Source: Ruminococcus sp.
GTDB taxonomy: Bacteria; Bacillota; Clostridia; Oscillospirales; Ruminococcaceae
NCBI GenBank assembly: GCA_017462565.1
Contig: JAFTQW010000023.1
Location: 1-39,437 of the forward strand
Direction of reading: 5' to 3'
Length of the DNA stretch: 39,437 bases
Below are positions 32,081 to 39,437 of the stretch, piece by piece. Under the pieces are notes generated by a model, which saw only the letters and a program-made list of their open reading frames with translations, searched no databases and was not told where the DNA came from. Within the stretch, counting starts at the first letter, position 1; each line of letters starts with the position of its first letter. The translations under genes and the position numbers were made by a program.

Positions 32081-33478
32081 ATGAAAAAAGTGCAACTGAC
32101 AGAAACGGTTTTGCGTGACGCCAATCAGTCGCTGATGGCTACACGTCTGCCTTATGCAGATTACGAGGGAATCCTCGCAGATATGGATAAAGCAGGGTAC
32201 TATTCAATTGAATGCTGGGGCGGAGCGACCTTTGATTCCTGCCTTCGCTATTTAAATGAAGATCCATGGGAAAGACTTAGAAATTTAAGAAAAAATCTCC
32301 CCAACACAAAGCTCCAGATGCTTCTCAGAGGACAGAATCTTCTTGGCTATAAGCATTATCACGATGATGTGGTAGAGAAATTTATCGAGCTTTCTATCAA
32401 GAACGGTATTGATGTTATACGTATTTTCGACGCTCTTAACGATTTCAGAAATATCGAAACAGCTCTCAATGCCACATTAAAATATGCAACAAAGAATACG
32501 ATCGCTTCCGGATGCATTTCGTATACTCAAAGTCCTGTACATACGGTCGATAAGTACATTGAAATGTGCAAGGAACTGAAGAAAATGGGATTCCAGACTA
32601 TCTGTCTTAAAGATATGGCGGGAACAATGTCGCCTTACGAGGCTGAACACCTTATCAAGGGCATTAAAGACGCTATCGGCGATATGACTCTTATTCTTCA
32701 TACCCATTGTACTACCGGTATGGCTTATATGACTATTACCAAAGCAATTGAATCGGGAATAGACGTTATTGATACTGCCGCTTCATGCTTCTCCGGCGGA
32801 ACATCTCAGCCTTCAACGGAAACAATGTATTATGCTCTTAAACAGTACGGTATTGAAACAGGTCTTGATGAGGAGATCATCAATAAGGTAAATGATTTCT
32901 TTAAGCCTGTCAAGCAGAAATATATCGACAACGGACAGCTTAATCCGAAGAGTCTTGCAACCGATGCTCAGGCGCTTGTTTATAAAGTTCCGGGAGGAAT
33001 GCTTTCCAATATGATCGCTAATCTTACTGATATGCACGCTATGGATAAATTCGACGCTGCTCTTGCTGAAATTCCGGAGGTAAGAAAGGATCTTGGTTAT
33101 CCTCCGCTTGTTACTCCGCTTTCACAGATGGTTGGAAATCAGGCTGTTACAAACGTTCTTGTCGGCGAACGTTACAAAAATATCTCCAAGGAAGTTAAAA
33201 ATTATATCAAGGGAGAATACGGTATTGCTCCTGCGCCTATAAGCGATGAACTTATCAAAAAAGTTCTTGGTGACAATCAGCCTGTTGACTGCCGCATTGA
33301 GGATAAGAAGAGAACCGGAGAGGAATTCAGATCAGCTAAAGAAGCTCTTGGCGATCTTTGCCGCAGTGAAGAGGATATCATGAGCTACATCTGCTATCCC
33401 GATCAGACACTCAGCTTCCTTAAGAACCGCAAGGCTCAGGAGGAGAATGAAGCAGTCTATACCATTGAGGAAATGTAA
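32081..33478 (+). CDS. oadA: Oxaloacetate decarboxylase alpha (carboxyltransferase) subunit
   Basis: 465 residues, from ATG 32081 (AGGAGG 7 bases upstream; a TTG at 32075 is in frame but closer to the site). TETVLRDANQSLMATR is the metal-binding DxNQS front of the TIM barrel, with LRGQNLLGYKHY, CLKDMAGTMSP and HTHCTTGMA (metal histidines), then the conserved C-terminal helical part. It moves CO2 from oxaloacetate to biotin. It stops before the biotinyl domain, which is a separate gene two positions on, as in split Oad and methylmalonyl-CoA decarboxylases. Substrate could also be another beta-keto acid. Confidence 0.9.
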   Translation: MKKVQLTETVLRDANQSLMATRLPYADYEGILADMDKAGYYSIECWGGATFDSCLRYLNEDPWERLRNLRKNLPNTKLQMLLRGQNLLGYKHYHDDVVEKFIELSIKNGIDVIRIFDALNDFRNIETALNATLKYATKNTIASGCISYTQSPVHTVDKYIEMCKELKKMGFQTICLKDMAGTMSPYEAEHLIKGIKDAIGDMTLILHTHCTTGMAYMTITKAIESGIDVIDTAASCFSGGTSQPSTETMYYALKQYGIETGLDEEIINKVNDFFKPVKQKYIDNGQLNPKSLATDAQALVYKVPGGMLSNMIANLTDMHAMDKFDAALAEIPEVRKDLGYPPLVTPLSQMVGNQAVTNVLVGERYKNISKEVKNYIKGEYGIAPAPISDELIKKVLGDNQPVDCRIEDKKRTGEEFRSAKEALGDLCRSEEDIMSYICYPDQTLSFLKNRKAQEENEAVYTIEEM

Positions 33479-33492
33479 GGAGGTTGCTTTAT

Positions 33493-33921
33493 ATGGAAAT
33501 TGGTACTATCTCTGTCGAAACAGTAACGGAAGCAGTTTCAGAGATTGCAGAAAAGGCCGCTGATAAAGGCGATAAGCTCAGCATTTCTGATGCGGCTGTT
33601 ACAGCAGTTTTCGGATATGCGGTAGTTTTTGCCGGACTTTTGATACTTATGATCGTTCTTTACTGCACAGGAGCGTATTTTAAGTCGAAGGACGCAAAGG
33701 GAAAGGCTGAAAAAACCGCAGAAGCTGCATCATCAGCAAAGAATTCTGCAAATACAGCGTCTGCCGCTCCGGCTGCTCCTGTTGCTCCGGGTTCAGCAGG
33801 TCATGTAAAGCTCTTCGACGTACCGGATAAGGAAGCCGCAATGATCATGGCTATAGTCGCTGATAAAATGCAGAAGCCTCTTAATGAGCTTCACTTTATT
33901 TCAATTAAGGAGGTTAAATAA
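33493..33921 (+). CDS. oadG: Oad gamma subunit (OadG-like)
   Basis: 142 residues from ATG 33493 (GGAGG at 33479-33483 overlaps the oadA stop). An N-terminal soluble lead precedes one membrane span (AVFGYAVVFAGLLILMIVLY), the mark of OadG, which anchors alpha to beta. An Ala/Pro-rich linker (AAPAAPVAPG) and a small folded end (AAMIMAIVADKMQKPLNELH) follow. The membrane span sits further from the N-terminus than in classic OadG. Confidence 0.75.
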   Translation: MEIGTISVETVTEAVSEIAEKAADKGDKLSISDAAVTAVFGYAVVFAGLLILMIVLYCTGAYFKSKDAKGKAEKTAEAASSAKNSANTASAAPAAPVAPGSAGHVKLFDVPDKEAAMIMAIVADKMQKPLNELHFISIKEVK

Positions 33922-33923
33922 TT

Positions 33924-34319
33924 ATGAAGTATAAAGTTACACTTAACGGCAAAACATATGAGGTTGAGGTTGAACACGGCAAGGCTGTACTCCTTGATGA
34001 ATACGAGGCTCTTGCTCCGGCACAGGCTGCTCCTGCAACTCCGGCTGTCACAGCACCGGCAGCAGCTCCTGCACCGGCACCAGCCGCTCCTGTTAATCTT
34101 GCAGCAGGCGAAACAGTTGCCGCTCCTATGCCGGGAAATATCATCAGAATCGACGTTGCTCAGGGCGATGCGGTTAAAGCCGGACAAATTCTTGTTATTC
34201 TTGAAGCAATGAAAATGGAAAACGAAATTGTCGCTCCTAAAGACGGAACAGTTGCTCAGGTCGTTACAAGCAAGGGTTCAGTAGTTGATACAGGCGCTCC
34301 GCTGGTTATCATAGCATAA
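33924..34319 (+). CDS. Biotin carboxyl carrier subunit of the decarboxylase
   Basis: 131 residues. A short N-terminal beta domain (YKVTLNGKTYEVEVEHGKAV) is followed by an Ala/Pro linker of about 35 residues, then a biotinyl domain with EAMKMENEI, whose second-motif lysine carries biotin. It shuttles CO2 from alpha to the membrane beta subunit. Its ATG is 2 bases after the gamma stop (AAGGAGG within the end of gamma). Equivalent to the C-terminal domain of fused OadA. Confidence 0.92.
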   Translation: MKYKVTLNGKTYEVEVEHGKAVLLDEYEALAPAQAAPATPAVTAPAAAPAPAPAAPVNLAAGETVAAPMPGNIIRIDVAQGDAVKAGQILVILEAMKMENEIVAPKDGTVAQVVTSKGSVVDTGAPLVIIA

Positions 34320-34331
34320 GGAGGGCGCATA

Positions 34332-35549
34332 ATGGATATTCTTGAAACCCTGAAAACCCTTTGGAACGAATCGGGTTTTCAAAGCTTTTTCGTTGACGGA
34401 GGCTGGAAGAATCTTCTCATGATCTTAATTTCATGCGTTCTTCTTTACCTCGGTATTAAGAAAAAATTTGAGCCGCTTTTGCTTGTAGGCATCGCTTTCG
34501 GATGTCTGCTTGTAAACCTTTCATATTTCGGCGCAGGCTCGACAGACGCTCTTTATCATCTTGATCTCTGGGATAATTTCCTTGATCCATCTCATCCGGA
34601 TTATCACAGCTACGGCGCAATAATGAGAGAGGGCGGACTTCTTGATATTCTCTACATAGGCGTTAAGGCTGGAATCTATCCTTCGCTTATCTTTATGGGC
34701 GTCGGAGCTATGACCGATTTTGGTCCGCTTATATCAAATCCTAAGAGCCTTCTTCTTGGAGCAGCCGCTCAGATGGGAGTATTTCTGGCTTTCTTCGGAG
34801 CAGTCTGCCTCGGATTTACGGGACAGGAAGCAGCTTCTATCGGTATTATCGGCGGAGCTGACGGTCCTACCGCTATTTTCCTGACAACAAAGCTTGCACC
34901 TCATCTTCTCGGACCTATCGCCATTGCAGCTTATTCTTATATGGCGCTTATTCCGATGATTCAGCCTCCGATTATGAGACTGCTCACAACAGAGAAAGAG
35001 CGTAAGGTTAAAATGGAGCAGAGCCGTCAGGTTTCCAAAACAGAAAAAATTATTTTCCCGATCATTGTTGCAATGTTTGTAATTCTTCTTCTTCCGTCAA
35101 CAGCTCCTCTTGTAGGATGCCTTATGCTTGGAAATCTCTGGAGAGAGTGCGGAGTTACAGAAAGACTTTCAGATACAGTTCAGAATGCTCTTATGAACAT
35201 CGTAACAGTATTCCTCGGAATTTCAGTTGGAGCAACAACTGCTGCAAGCCGTTTTCTTTCACTGGAAACAATCAAGATCGTTTTCCTTGGTCTTACAGCA
35301 TTCTGTTTCTCCACTATCGGCGGACTTCTTGTCGGAAAGCTCATGTATAAGCTTTCCGGAGGAAAGATCAATCCTCTCATAGGTTCTGCCGGAGTATCAG
35401 CCGTTCCGATGGCAGCCCGTGTTTCGCAGACAGAAGGACAAAAAGCAAATCCATCCAACTTCCTTCTTATGCACGCTATGGGACCGAATGTTGCCGGAGT
35501 TATAGGTTCTGCTATCGCAGCAGGATTCCTTCTCGCTGTATTCAAGTAA
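34332..35549 (+). CDS. oadB: Sodium-pumping decarboxylase beta subunit
   Basis: 405 residues, about nine to eleven hydrophobic segments. GGADGPTAIFLTTKLAPHLL is the family's signature, with the Asp involved in sodium coupling; NVLVGIS-like region appears as VFLGISVGATT, and AGVSAVPMAARV and GPNVAGVIGSAIAAG end the protein. It decarboxylates carboxybiotin and exports two Na+ per cycle. AAGGAGG precedes the ATG. With alpha, gamma and carrier it forms a complete pump that turns oxaloacetate to pyruvate and charges the membrane. Confidence 0.93.
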   Translation: MDILETLKTLWNESGFQSFFVDGGWKNLLMILISCVLLYLGIKKKFEPLLLVGIAFGCLLVNLSYFGAGSTDALYHLDLWDNFLDPSHPDYHSYGAIMREGGLLDILYIGVKAGIYPSLIFMGVGAMTDFGPLISNPKSLLLGAAAQMGVFLAFFGAVCLGFTGQEAASIGIIGGADGPTAIFLTTKLAPHLLGPIAIAAYSYMALIPMIQPPIMRLLTTEKERKVKMEQSRQVSKTEKIIFPIIVAMFVILLLPSTAPLVGCLMLGNLWRECGVTERLSDTVQNALMNIVTVFLGISVGATTAASRFLSLETIKIVFLGLTAFCFSTIGGLLVGKLMYKLSGGKINPLIGSAGVSAVPMAARVSQTEGQKANPSNFLLMHAMGPNVAGVIGSAIAAGFLLAVFK

Positions 35550-35573
35550 AATAATCGAAATACGATTGCTTTA

Positions 35574-35610
35574 AACCCCCGAAAGATAAAATTTCGGGGG
35601 TTATTATTTT
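35574..35610 (+). terminator. Terminator of the oad operon
   Basis: AACCCCCGAAA (35574-35584), short loop, TTTCGGGGGTT (35592-35602), then ATTATTTT. Confidence 0.88.
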
Positions 35611-35776
35611 CCTATGTAATAAATGAATGGCGCTGCGTCTTTCAGAGCGATTAGACCTGATTTTTATATCATAGCGTTCAATATATAAGCTCGGGCGAGA
35701 TAACTCCTAATGAACCGGCTGACATTTGATTTAAGAAAAGCGCCTTGAAATACCCTGATGATATTGCAGAAATTTG

Positions 35777-35805
35777 TTGACTAATGATGTTTTTTGTGGT
35801 AGAAT
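35777..35805 (+). promoter_or_regulatory. Promoter of the PH-domain/FkbM pair
   Basis: TTGACT at 35777-35782, 17-base spacer, TAGAAT at 35800-35805; AGGAGG then precedes ATG 35848. Confidence 0.75.
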
Positions 35806-35847
35806 AATATATGTAAACTATTTTTATTATGACAGGAGGATTCATCT

Positions 35848-36264
35848 ATGAAAAAAAATGCCTTCAAGTATGTCTGGACTGACAAAAAACGTACATTATT
35901 CGGACTTCCTATCTCATTTACAAGATATTATCTTACGGAAACCAAGTTTATAACACGTACCGGTTTTCTCAGTATTGACGAGGATGAAATAGATCTTTAT
36001 AAAATTACCGACAAAAAAGTTAAATTTCCGTTTTTTCAAAGACTTTTCGGCTGCGGAACTATCATAATTTACAGCAAAGATACCGATACTCCGTCAAAAG
36101 AGGTACATTGCATAAAAAATGTCCGTATGGTTTCCGAGCTTATCGATAAATATCTCACTATAATGCGTGATAAATACGGTATTCGTGGAAGAGACATGAT
36201 GGGCTTGAATCACGATCACTGTGATGAATGTGATGACTACAGCGATTATGACGACCAATTTTAA
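35848..36264 (+). CDS. Bacterial PH-domain protein
   Basis: 138 residues, soluble. FTRYYLTETKFITRTGFLSI, DEIDLYKITDKKV, FGCGTIIIYSKD and VRMVSELIDKYLTIMRDKYG follow the bPH2/YdbS strand-and-helix pattern: strands, the Y..T...I...GFLS.. turn, and a closing helix. The acidic, His/Cys-rich end (NHDHCDECDDYSDYDD) looks able to bind metal. No membrane part, unlike most relatives. It is 19 bases ahead of the FkbM gene and probably cotranscribed. Function unknown. Confidence 0.75.
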   Translation: MKKNAFKYVWTDKKRTLFGLPISFTRYYLTETKFITRTGFLSIDEDEIDLYKITDKKVKFPFFQRLFGCGTIIIYSKDTDTPSKEVHCIKNVRMVSELIDKYLTIMRDKYGIRGRDMMGLNHDHCDECDDYSDYDDQF

Positions 36265-36283
36265 ATTCGGGGTGATAAATTAA

Positions 36284-37348
36284 ATGCTCTCGTTTATAAC
36301 AGAAAAACAATCCTGCTGGGATAGGCTTAAAGCCGAAAAAAGACCGATTTTTATATATGGAATGGGTGACGGCGCACTTAAAATAATGTCAGTTTTCAGA
36401 GAACGTGATATAGCTGTTTCAGGAATTTTTGCAAGCGATGATTTCGTTCGTGGACATTCATTCGAGGGATTTCGTGTACACAAGCTCTCTGAAATAGAAG
36501 AAATGGTAGACGATTTCGTTGTCGTTCTCGCATTTGCTGCCGGATATCAGGAAATTGTTGATAAGATTCATGCTATTGCTGCAAAACATCCGCTTTATGT
36601 TCCGGATGTGCCCGTTGCAGGCGGAGGCCTTTTCACGTATGAATACTGTATTCAGAATGCAGAAAAAATACAGCTCGTTTACGACAGTCTTGCGGATGAT
36701 TATTCACGAAAGGTTTATGCCAATATAATCAATTTTAAAATAAGCGGCAAGATTGAATACCTTTCCGCAGTAACATCATCTAAGGCTGATATTTATCATA
36801 AAATCATAAAACCGACCCATGCTGAGGTTTATGTTGATCTTGGGGCATATAACGGCGACACCATAAGAGAGCTTCTGGAGTTTACTAACGGTACTTACCA
36901 TTCTATTTATGCTCTTGAACCTGATAAAAAGAACTTTAAAAAGCTCGCTAAATTTGTTGACGGCATGAAGCACGTTTATGCCTATAATGCAGCAGCCTGG
37001 TGTACTGATACGTCGCTTCCCTTTGCTGCAAAGGCTGGAAGGCAGTCGGCTATTAATGCGTCTTCTGATAATTTTGTTGCCGCTCGGTCAGTAGACAGCA
37101 TTCTCGAAAATAAGTATGCTACGATAATTAAAATGGACGTTGAAGGCTTTGAACGTGAAGCTATATGGGGTGCATCTCAGACTATTTCACATTATTCTCC
37201 TAAACTAATGGTTGCTCTTTATCACCGCAACGAAGACATTTTCGAGATTCCGCTGCTGATAAAATCGCTGAATCCGAATTATAAGTTATATATCAGACAT
37301 CAGCTTTATATTCCTGCTTGGGAAACCAATCTTTATGCAACAATTTAA
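36284..37348 (+). CDS. FkbM-family methyltransferase
   Basis: 354 residues. The first 100 form a Rossmann-like nucleotide-binding front (PIFIYGMGDGALKIMSVFRE, with GFRVHKLSEI), as in sugar-biosynthesis proteins. Residues about 185-354 are the FkbM domain: YVDLGAYNGDTIRELLE (SAM loop), YALEPDKKNFKKL, IIKMDVEGFEREAIWGA, and PKLMVALYHRNEDIFEIP. Such proteins often O-methylate surface sugars; its acceptor is unknown. GGGGTGAT precedes the ATG. Terminator follows. Confidence 0.88.
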   Translation: MLSFITEKQSCWDRLKAEKRPIFIYGMGDGALKIMSVFRERDIAVSGIFASDDFVRGHSFEGFRVHKLSEIEEMVDDFVVVLAFAAGYQEIVDKIHAIAAKHPLYVPDVPVAGGGLFTYEYCIQNAEKIQLVYDSLADDYSRKVYANIINFKISGKIEYLSAVTSSKADIYHKIIKPTHAEVYVDLGAYNGDTIRELLEFTNGTYHSIYALEPDKKNFKKLAKFVDGMKHVYAYNAAAWCTDTSLPFAAKAGRQSAINASSDNFVAARSVDSILENKYATIIKMDVEGFEREAIWGASQTISHYSPKLMVALYHRNEDIFEIPLLIKSLNPNYKLYIRHQLYIPAWETNLYATI

Positions 37349-37352
37349 ATTA

Positions 37353-37382
37353 AAAGGAGCTGTTTTATTACAGCTCCTTTTA
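37353..37382 (+). terminator. Terminator after the FkbM gene
   Basis: AAAGGAGCTGT, loop TTTATT, ACAGCTCCTTTT: a perfect 11-bp stem running into a T run. Confidence 0.85.
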
Positions 37383-37487
37383 ATTATTTACTCATAGTAG
37401 ATTTTTCATTTTGCTTTGTCAGTCACAAATGGTAGTATAATATTAATACGTTTAAGAACTTGTTCTAAATCCTATATACGCACAATT

Positions 37488-38768
37488 TTATTTTGCAGAT
37501 ATAAAGTTATTTTTTTCAAAAAGAATGTCTCTGAGTTTAACAATATCAAACGCATTAATCTGGTCGTCATCGCATACGTCTGCCAATTGCCAGCAGCCGA
37601 TAACATTGTCTTTCTCGAGCAGCCATCTTTGAAGCACAACAAGGTCTGATATACTGATCTCGCCGTCTTTGTTTGCGTCGCCCTTGCAAGCTTCACGTAT
37701 CTCACCGTTTTCATCAGAAATATACGTGCCGAGGATTTCAGGATAATAACGTTTATCGTATATTTCAAGATAAGAAGCAGACGGCATTTCAAAGCAGGCA
37801 ACTATATAATCACCATAATATTGGTCACTGTATTTTTTATAAGAAATCGGAGCTTTGACATCAGATTTTTCTGAGAGACATATCTTGTCAATTCTGGTTG
37901 AATCAGCAGCATTGATATATATCATAGAACATATCATATCATCTTTTACGACTGTTGTGGCATCTACCATGCCTACAGCTGTTGTGCCGTTTTCAATCAT
38001 AAATGTTTTCGCTTCATCGGCGCTTTTCGGAAGCCAATTAGGAAGCGGCTTTTCAGTCGGTTCAAGTTTTTCTTCAAGCTTAACAAAGTCATCGGAAAGG
38101 GTTTCGATTTCTATTTCACCGTTATTGCAGACAATTTCCGCTATACTTTTATCAGCTTCAAGTCCAAAATGCACTTTATCTTCATATTCAGTCAATTCAG
38201 CTTTGCAAATAGCGAGAGTATCGTTTTCTGACGTAAAAATCAGCTCGCTGTCATGGCACATATAATCGCCGAAATAATAAACATTTGATGTTTTGGTGTC
38301 GAAATATCCGGCTTGTGAGCAATACGTACCGGCATTCCATGAATAGGTAAAATATATCTCATACGTACCATCTTTATTAAGATCGCCAAGAGCTAATGAT
38401 GTAACTCCCAGACCCCCATCGTTTCCGATCAACCGTATCACTTTATCATCAACCGCCAGATGTGCTGCGCCGGTATTTGAATCCTTATACAAATACATCC
38501 AAAGGTCCTCGATACTTGTGTCATTGGAATTTTCGGGAATAGTTCTAAGCCGGTAACAGTTTTTTTGATCGTTTAAAAGAGCGCGGTCTATATCCATATC
38601 ATCCAACATCGCATAGAAGCCTTCTACGCTATCCTTGACAGGAAGCAGCGAATAAGCAGTAATGCCATCAGTTTCTTTTGCAATCGCAAAGTGATTTTCT
38701 GCCGCAGAAAATGGGAAACATAAATTTGATATAAGTAATGCTGTCGCTATTTTAGCAATTTTTTTCAT
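37488..38768 (-). CDS. Secreted dockerin-containing protein of unknown function
   Basis: 426 residues from ATG 38768 (AAGGCGG 9-13 bases upstream; the frame is open to 38798 but that start has no site). A signal peptide (MKKIAKIATALLISNLCF) is followed by about 340 residues with no family I recognise. An FG-GAP-like calcium segment (LALGDLNKDGTYEIYFTYSW) and a lone CAKE-free beta-rich middle are visible. The C-terminus is a type I dockerin with two calcium loops (GDANKDGEISISDLVVLQRW and CDDDQINAFDIVKLRDIL). It should dock on a cellulosome scaffold. No catalytic motif seen. Confidence 0.8.
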   Translation of the reverse strand: MKKIAKIATALLISNLCFPFSAAENHFAIAKETDGITAYSLLPVKDSVEGFYAMLDDMDIDRALLNDQKNCYRLRTIPENSNDTSIEDLWMYLYKDSNTGAAHLAVDDKVIRLIGNDGGLGVTSLALGDLNKDGTYEIYFTYSWNAGTYCSQAGYFDTKTSNVYYFGDYMCHDSELIFTSENDTLAICKAELTEYEDKVHFGLEADKSIAEIVCNNGEIEIETLSDDFVKLEEKLEPTEKPLPNWLPKSADEAKTFMIENGTTAVGMVDATTVVKDDMICSMIYINAADSTRIDKICLSEKSDVKAPISYKKYSDQYYGDYIVACFEMPSASYLEIYDKRYYPEILGTYISDENGEIREACKGDANKDGEISISDLVVLQRWLLEKDNVIGCWQLADVCDDDQINAFDIVKLRDILFEKNNFISAK

Positions 38769-38943
38769 ATTAATAATCCGCCTTTCTGCGAAGGACATTA
38801 ATCAAATTATGAAAAATGTGCTTTCGCTAAATATTAAAAAGTGATATAATGTAGTTGAGAAACACGGTCAGCTACAGAAACAGTGGAGGTGAGCGGCGTG
38901 GCTTTACAGCAGCAACCTTGCATGATTATACAGTAAAATCTGT

Positions 38944-38963
38944 GCACTGGATTTAATCAGTGC
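38944..38963. repeat. Short hairpin upstream of the dockerin gene
   Basis: GCACTG, 8-base loop, CAGTGC. It sits in the non-coding stretch 38799-39344, which otherwise holds repeats and no gene I can support. Role unknown. Confidence 0.4.
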
Positions 38964-39086
38964 TTCCTTAACGTAAGTATAACATTTTTAACACATAAAA
39001 TCAAGTGTTATGAGAAATGTTTTTAAGGTAATATCGCACAAGGATTATGCTGGAGATGCGCAGTTGATTTTTTCGTTAGTTATTAA

Positions 39087-39189
39087 GGGGACGCTGTCTC
39101 CTTGAACCCCTGCCAAAGGGGAGTACATCCTCTTTGGAAACCCAGTATTAATCATTTCTGATACCCATAAAGGGTATCAGAAATGATTA
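39087..39189. repeat. REP-like palindromic repeat
   Basis: GC-richer block beginning AGGGGACGCTGTCTCC, with AACCCCTGCCAAAGGGG and CTTTGG, typical of dispersed clostridial repeats. It is followed by a perfect 18-bp inverted repeat: 39149-39166 pairs with 39172-39189 around ATAAA. Likely a dispersed repeat or the end of a mobile element. Confidence 0.55.
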
Positions 39190-39268
39190 GGGCAGAATGT
39201 CCAGACGGAAATCCACCGTTTAGTGGGAAATTAAAGAATCAAAGTCCACTTGATAAATATAACAAAAA

Positions 39269-39314
39269 GTAAATGATGTTGCCCTGATAGTAATTGCACG
39301 GCAACAGCATTTAC
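39269..39314 (+). repeat. Inverted repeat at the left end of the IS
   Basis: GTAAATGATGTTGCC (39269-39283) and GGCAACAGCATTTAC (39300-39314) pair over 15 bases with one mismatch, 30 bases before the transposase start. It may be a hairpin that shields the transposase gene from read-through, or part of the IS end. Confidence 0.5.
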
Positions 39315-39344
39315 ATTTTATCAGAAAAGTGGTAAAATAGAAGA

Positions 39345-39437
39345 ATGAAGATAGAAAGATTAACAGAACGGCTTTCCGAACTCACAGATCCGAGGAGGAC
39401 GAGATACGGAAATATCCGACATAAGCTTGAAGATATC
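39345..39437 (+). CDS. ISAs1-family transposase, partial at window edge
   Basis: 31 codons to the edge: MKIERLTERLSELTDPRRTR, then YGNIRHKLEDI. This is the well-known opening (DPRR...R..H.L.DI) of ISAs1/H-repeat type DDE transposases. There is no strong ribosome site, as is usual for IS genes. The remaining roughly 340 residues would lie outside. Confidence 0.8.
   Translation, partial: MKIERLTERLSELTDPRRTRYGNIRHKLEDI

Noticed and set aside
1-39437. CRISPR array, rRNA or canonical tRNA genes
   Set aside because: No regularly spaced repeat series with unique spacers and no rRNA or full tRNA pattern was seen anywhere in the window.

Overview
The window is low-GC Firmicute chromosome, most likely a cellulosome-making Ruminococcus or close relative (Oscillospiraceae). 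The evidence is two secreted proteins with Ruminococcus-type dockerins (28227-31751, 37488-38768), a four-gene sodium-pumping oxaloacetate decarboxylase set, a YunB sporulation gene, strong AGGAGG-type ribosome sites and many TTGACA/TATAAT promoters. No species can be named from this alone.

Layout. (1) 1-2500: a HipA-family kinase gene followed by fossils of an XRE regulator and of two tandem tyrosine recombinases. (2) 2463-8013: the most interesting locus. A minus-strand operon reads rtcB (RNA ligase), then about 350 bases of structured non-coding DNA, then a DUF2828 protein that resembles Ro60/TROVE with a C-terminal vWA domain. Two overlapping WYL-domain regulator genes are transcribed divergently from rtcB. 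The non-coding stretch resolves by eye into five tandem RNA elements. Each is closed by a 6-9 bp acceptor-like stem, and each has an ACAGCA/ACAGCG motif exactly 8 or 9 nt after its 5' end. Four carry a 17-nt arm with tRNA geometry (7-nt loop with a 5-bp, in one case 3-bp, stem); two of the loops are TTCAA T-loops. I read this as an RNA-repair/RNA-quality-control system with its own array of tRNA-like or Y-RNA-like RNAs, under WYL control rather than the usual RtcR.

(3) 8042-18540: an accessory region full of broken genes. It has a DUF4241 gene with an internal stop, a frameshifted P-loop kinase, an AraC gene cut by a 202-bp MITE, a second inverted MITE copy 1.7 kb away, a truncated methyltransferase, a response regulator fused by deletion to a permease tail, a serine recombinase C-terminus, and stubs of DUF4143, AlbA_2 and zinc-ribbon genes. 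Between these lie apparently intact PAP2 phosphatase, XRE-membrane regulator, AraC/GyrI-like regulator, DUF5131 and CatA-like genes. (4) 18574-20600: glmS with a good promoter and terminator. (5) 20760-23750: a minus-strand group of small AT-rich genes that looks like orphan polymorphic-toxin tips (metallopeptidase, YwqJ-like deaminase) with candidate immunity genes.

(6) 23759-25254: yunB and a cysteine-rich conserved clostridial protein, probably spore-related. (7) 25470-28215: a TetM-like translational GTPase fused to a Rae1/YacP-like NYN nuclease, with a structured mRNA 5' end. (8) 28227-31751: a large dockerin-bearing family 1 pectate lyase. (9) 31967-35602: oadA-oadG-BCCP-oadB operon. 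(10) 35777-38768: PH-domain protein, FkbM methyltransferase and a second dockerin protein. (11) 38940-39437: palindromic repeats and the start of an ISAs1-family transposase that runs off the right edge.

All calls are from reading the sequence; no alignment, folding or database search was run.
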